Positions 61,533-64,000 of a stretch of DNA of 64,000 nucleotides are shown here, piece after piece. The stretch's first letter is position 1. Each line of letters opens with the position of its first letter. The translations under genes were made by a program, and so were the position numbers. The notes beneath the pieces were generated by a model. It was given only the letters and a program-made list of their open reading frames with translations, was not told the DNA's origin and searched no databases. The stretch is from Lentzea sp. NBRC 102530. GTDB taxonomy: Bacteria > Actinomycetota > Actinomycetes > Mycobacteriales > Pseudonocardiaceae. The stretch is taken from NCBI RefSeq assembly GCF_030269365.1, contig NZ_BSTF01000001.1, positions 558,001 to 622,000 of the forward strand. Reading direction: 5' to 3'.

Positions 61533-62005
61533 GCGCTCCCCGTGACGGTCGCGTGGCCCGCGCTGGGACGACTCGGCTCCGGCAGGCCCGCCAGCCGTCG
61601 CGCGAGTGCGGACTCCGACATGGCCCGCAGACCCGCGGGTGGGGCGGAGCAGCGGCCGGCCAGGACGGCCCGGGCGAACGAGACGACCGCCGCCGGTTCG
61701 GTCAGCACGTCGCCCCCCAGGGACGCCGTGATCAGCAGGTCCTCGCCGCAGCCGCTCTCCACCGCGACCGACCAGCCCTGGTCGGCGGACCAGATCAGCG
61801 CGGCGTCCTGCCCGGGGTGAGCGGTCAGCGGGTGTTCCAAGGCGATGTAGGCGCTGGGCGCGTCCGCCCACTCGGACCAGACCGCCTCCGGCCCGACGTC
61901 CAGTGCGGCGGCGATCTGCAGGACGTAGCGACGCAGGCCGTGCTCGGCGAGTTCGGCCACGACCTCGTCGTTCGCGGGCAGTTCGTCGCACGAGGTGACG
62001 GGCAT
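61520..62005 (-). CDS. DUF6292-like protein
   Basis: 161 aa. LAEHGLRRYVLQIAAALDVG, AYIALEHPLTAHPGQDAALI, and WSVAVESGCGEDLLITASLG followed by a PAAVVSFARAVLAG helix match the actinobacterial DUF6292 family as I remember it. ATG 62005 is the likely start. Function unknown; members occur near transcription regulators and secondary-metabolite genes. Tail-to-tail 13-base overlap with the Vms1-like gene. Confidence 0.65.
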   Translation of the reverse strand: MPVTSCDELPANDEVVAELAEHGLRRYVLQIAAALDVGPEAVWSEWADAPSAYIALEHPLTAHPGQDAALIWSADQGWSVAVESGCGEDLLITASLGGDVLTEPAAVVSFARAVLAGRCSAPPAGLRAMSESALARRLAGLPEPSRPSAGHATVTGSAQGR

Positions 62006-62385
62006 CGTCGCGGTGGCGTGCCCCTGGTGCCGCCGGGGAGCGGGGAGGCAGGGGTGTGAGGTGGCCAGATTCGTGATCACTCGGGTCCTCGGCGGTGCGC
62101 GTGTTCGGCATGAGCGTTCGTGGCTCATGGGCTGTCGTGCTCTGGCGATCTGGTGTCGGGGGTGGTCCCGGCTCTCCGCCGGGACCACCCGGTGGTGAAC
62201 GAGGCTGCCAGCGCGGCTCGCCGGGTCACACCGCTCGGTAGGCGGTCACGGGCCTGCCGTGCAGACCTGCGGTGTCTCGGTCGTCATGGCGAGCGACCTG
62301 GCAGCACGCTCCGGTCGGGCTTCGGGTCTCAGGCGATCACCCCCTTTCCGGCGGTCCGCTGCGGTGCACCGCGTCACCTCACCGG
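62006..62385. other. Intergenic region with one strong hairpin, no gene seen
   Basis: About 380 bases upstream of the DUF6292 gene and downstream of the hsp20 gene. It contains a 12-bp inverted repeat, GGGTGGTCCCGG (62160-62171) and its complement (62179-62190), loop CTCTCCG, probably a terminator for leftward hsp20 transcripts or part of the DUF6292 leader. No other feature is supported. Confidence 0.5.
62160..62190. terminator. 12-bp hairpin upstream of the DUF6292 gene
   Basis: Perfect 12-bp stem, 7-nt loop, at 62160-62190. It lies about 195 bases past the hsp20 stop in the direction of hsp20 transcription. No U-run. Confidence 0.5.
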
Positions 62386-62826
62386 TCAGGCTTCGATCTC
62401 CTCGCGGGTGGCCGGTTCCCGGCCGATCTGGATCCTGCGCGGCTTGGCCTGCTCCGAGACCGGGATGCGCAGGGTCAGCACGCCGGCGTCGTAACCGGCC
62501 CTGATCCGGCCGGTGTCCAGGGTGTCGCCGAGGAACAGCCGGCGGGAGAACACGCCCAGCGGGCGTTCGGCGACCTGCATCTCCACCGCGTCGGCGGACG
62601 GGGCGGGCCTGCGCTCAGCCTTGAGGGTGAGCACGTCGTGCTCGACGGTCAACTCGATCGCGTCCGGATCGACGCCGGGAAGGTCGAAGGCGACGACGAA
62701 CTCGTCCCCGGCGCGGTGGGCGTCCATCGGCACCGCGGTGGGGCGCGACCAGGTTCCGGTGGCGTTGCCGGGCACCTGCTGCTTCACCCGGTCGAGATCC
62801 CGGAACGGGTCGGTGCGCATCAACAT
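62386..62826 (-). CDS. Hsp20/alpha-crystallin small heat-shock protein
   Basis: 146 aa. N-terminal [17 protein letters not shown], crystallin domain [40 protein letters not shown], and the C-terminal strand [11 protein letters not shown] with an I-x-I-like QIG tail. Size and style match actinomycete Hsp18. ATG 62826 has AGGGAGGG 5 nt upstream. Two RheA-operator-like sites lie directly upstream at 62880-62924, suggesting heat-responsive repression. Confidence 0.95.
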   Translation of the reverse strand: MLMRTDPFRDLDRVKQQVPGNATGTWSRPTAVPMDAHRAGDEFVVAFDLPGVDPDAIELTVEHDVLTLKAERRPAPSADAVEMQVAERPLGVFSRRLFLGDTLDTGRIRAGYDAGVLTLRIPVSEQAKPRRIQIGREPATREEIEA

Positions 62827-62879
62827 GACATCCCTCCCTGCTGTGGTCGTTGGTGTCAACGCGCGACACAGGTATAGCA

Positions 62880-62924
62880 CGTCATCGGAATGACGACAAT
62901 CATCATGTCATCGGAAAGACGACG
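62880..62924 (-). promoter_or_regulatory. Tandem RheA-like operators upstream of hsp20
   Basis: CGTCATC-GGAAT-GACGACA (62880-62898) and TGTCATC-GGAAA-GACGACG (62906-62924). Each resembles the Streptomyces albus RheA operator TGTCATC-N5-GATGACA at 12 of 14 positions. They are 26 bases apart and 54 bases before the hsp20 ATG. Confidence 0.6.
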
Positions 62925-63000
62925 AATCCGGTCGCTCGCGTGAGATCGGGCATCGCATGTTCACGTCGCTGAAACCAACGCGGTGCCGTTGCTGACTTAG

Positions 63001-64000
63001 CGTTTCGCCATCCTCGACGAGATCGATCCATTCATCGGAACGGCTGCCACCTCACTGCCCGCGGCGCAGGGGCTGGCGGCGACCTGGTGGTGGCCGAAAG
63101 CCCAGATCGGCAACACCCACCCCGGTGCGACGTCCCCGCTGGGCATGGTGTCCGCCTGCGCCTACTCCGGTGCCTATCCCACCGGGTACGGCCTCTACGC
63201 GAAGAACACCGAGGGACAGCCGGAAGAGTTGTTCGACCGGCTGCAGGCGTCCGGTTTCACCCACTTCCAGCAGTCCGGCACGGGTGCGATCCGCAAGTAC
63301 TACAACTACGTGCGGGTGACGCCGATGGTGCAGCAGCTGGACGTCCTCGGCGAGGCCTGGCCACTGCACGACGAGACCGCCGAAGCCGGCTACTACGCGG
63401 CCACCCTCGACACCGGCATCCGATGCGAGGTCACCGTCGGCACCAAGGTCGCCGTGCACCGGTACGTCTTTCCCGAGCACCGCAGCGCACGGGTCGTCGT
63501 CGACCTCTCCTGCGGCGGCCTGGCCATCGACCTCGGCCGCACGGTGCCGCTGCGGGCGCACGTGGAAAGCCTCGGCAACGGTCACGCGCAGGGAACGGTC
63601 GTGGTCGAGGGCGTGCCGCTCTCGGTGTACATCAAGGTCGACAGCCCGGGCTGGCGGCAGATGCTCTGGCACGACCGCCGGCTGATCGAGGGAGGCACGC
63701 GGCTCGACTTCGACCGCATCAGGCAGACCACGCTGCGCCCGTTCGGGATGCTCTACATGGGCCCCACCACCGCCGGGCAGAGCGTCGAGATCCAGATCGG
63801 GTTCTCCCTGCGCGGCTGCGAACAGGCCAGGGAGAACCTGTACCGCGAATGCGGTCGAGGGGTGCCGGCGTTCGACCCCGTCCGGGCGCAGACCAGGGCG
63901 CGGTGGCAGGACCACCTGGGCCGGGTGGAGGTCGAGGGCGGGTCACCGGCGCGGCGGCAGGTGTTCGCGACGGCCCTGTACCACTCCCTGATCAAGCCGT
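63001..64000 (+). CDS. GH92-like alpha-mannosidase-type glycosidase, start not visible, continues past window
   Basis: Open frame from just after an in-frame TAG (62998-63000) to the window end, 333 codons. IDPFIGTAATSLPAAQGLAA then GNTHPGATSPLGMVSACAYS is the GH92 N-terminal signature, followed by SGFTHFQQSGTGAIRKYYNY, GYYAATLDTGIRCEVTVGT and RPFGMLYMGPTTAGQSVEI. No ATG, GTG or TTG lies between the stop and the start of homology, and no signal peptide is seen, so the gene looks 5'-truncated or frameshifted. Family members remove alpha-mannose using calcium; catalytic residues would lie outside the window. Confidence 0.7.

Noticed and set aside
1..64000. CRISPR arrays, tRNA/rRNA genes, IS elements, attachment sites
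   Set aside because: I looked for regularly spaced repeats, cloverleaf-like segments, transposase motifs and terminal inverted repeats and saw none.

Overview
The window is high-GC actinomycete DNA, with strong G/C third positions, many GTG and TTG starts and tightly coupled ATGA/GTGA junctions. Gene content (WXG100-like giant protein, PF04672-type methyltransferase, DUF6292-like protein, type II PKS) suggests a filamentous Pseudonocardiales genus such as Lentzea, Saccharothrix or Actinosynnema. That placement is inference. I see no rRNA, tRNA, CRISPR array or intact insertion sequence.

Layout. 1-5973 (-): 5' part of a giant WXG100-like, polymorphic-toxin-type protein. 6378-12449: mixed genes, including a TmpL-like membrane protein, two regulators with degenerate receivers, a SAM methyltransferase and small unknown proteins. 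12545-33121: a compact aromatic type II polyketide cluster. It runs in two divergent blocks around a convergent pair of P450 genes and holds a LysR regulator, TcmI-type cyclase, KS-alpha, KS-beta, KASIII, ACP, ferredoxin, P450 // P450, MaoC-like protein, FAD monooxygenase fused to a second KASIII, didomain aromatase/cyclase, C9-type ketoreductase, second ACP and second FAD monooxygenase // ACAD-type hydroxylase, SDR, MFS exporter, FMN reductase, ABM-F420/PPOX fusion and a LuxR regulator. Two KASIIIs, two ACPs and a hydratase-like protein point to a non-acetate, partly reduced starter unit. The FAD monooxygenases, P450s and ACAD/FMN-reductase pair point to heavy oxidative tailoring. A near-identical 15-mer lies in the two divergent promoter regions of the cluster and may be a shared operator.

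33322-39559: a second LuxR gene, then a four-gene terpene operon (P450, class I terpene cyclase, GGPP-type prenyl synthase, NDH-2-like flavoprotein), probably for an oxidised diterpene. 39985-41438: TetR/hydrolase operon with nested palindromic operator. 41453-47313 (-): one operon for a two-component system, lipoprotein, peptidoglycan-binding adaptor and MacB-like ABC exporter. 48375-49588: small ORF plus a PD-(D/E)XK-like protein. 49821-52162: short-Q-loop cytochrome bd oxidase. 52214-53918: DJ-1/PfpI and zinc alcohol dehydrogenase. 56450-62826: sensory and stress genes (MEDS, STAS, SRPBCC, dehydrogenase, Vms1/Rv2629-like, DUF6292, Hsp20). 63001-64000: a GH92-like enzyme with no visible start.

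The right half carries repeated signs of gene decay: an Hsp70 N-terminal remnant, a response-regulator remnant, a frameshifted DUF1931 gene, a glycosyltransferase and a cNMP-domain gene that lost their 5' halves at one breakpoint, and the start-less GH92 gene. The strongest novelty candidates are the monooxygenase-KASIII fusion, the KS-beta lacking the usual Gln161, the ABM-F420 fusion enzyme and the uncharacterised diterpene operon.
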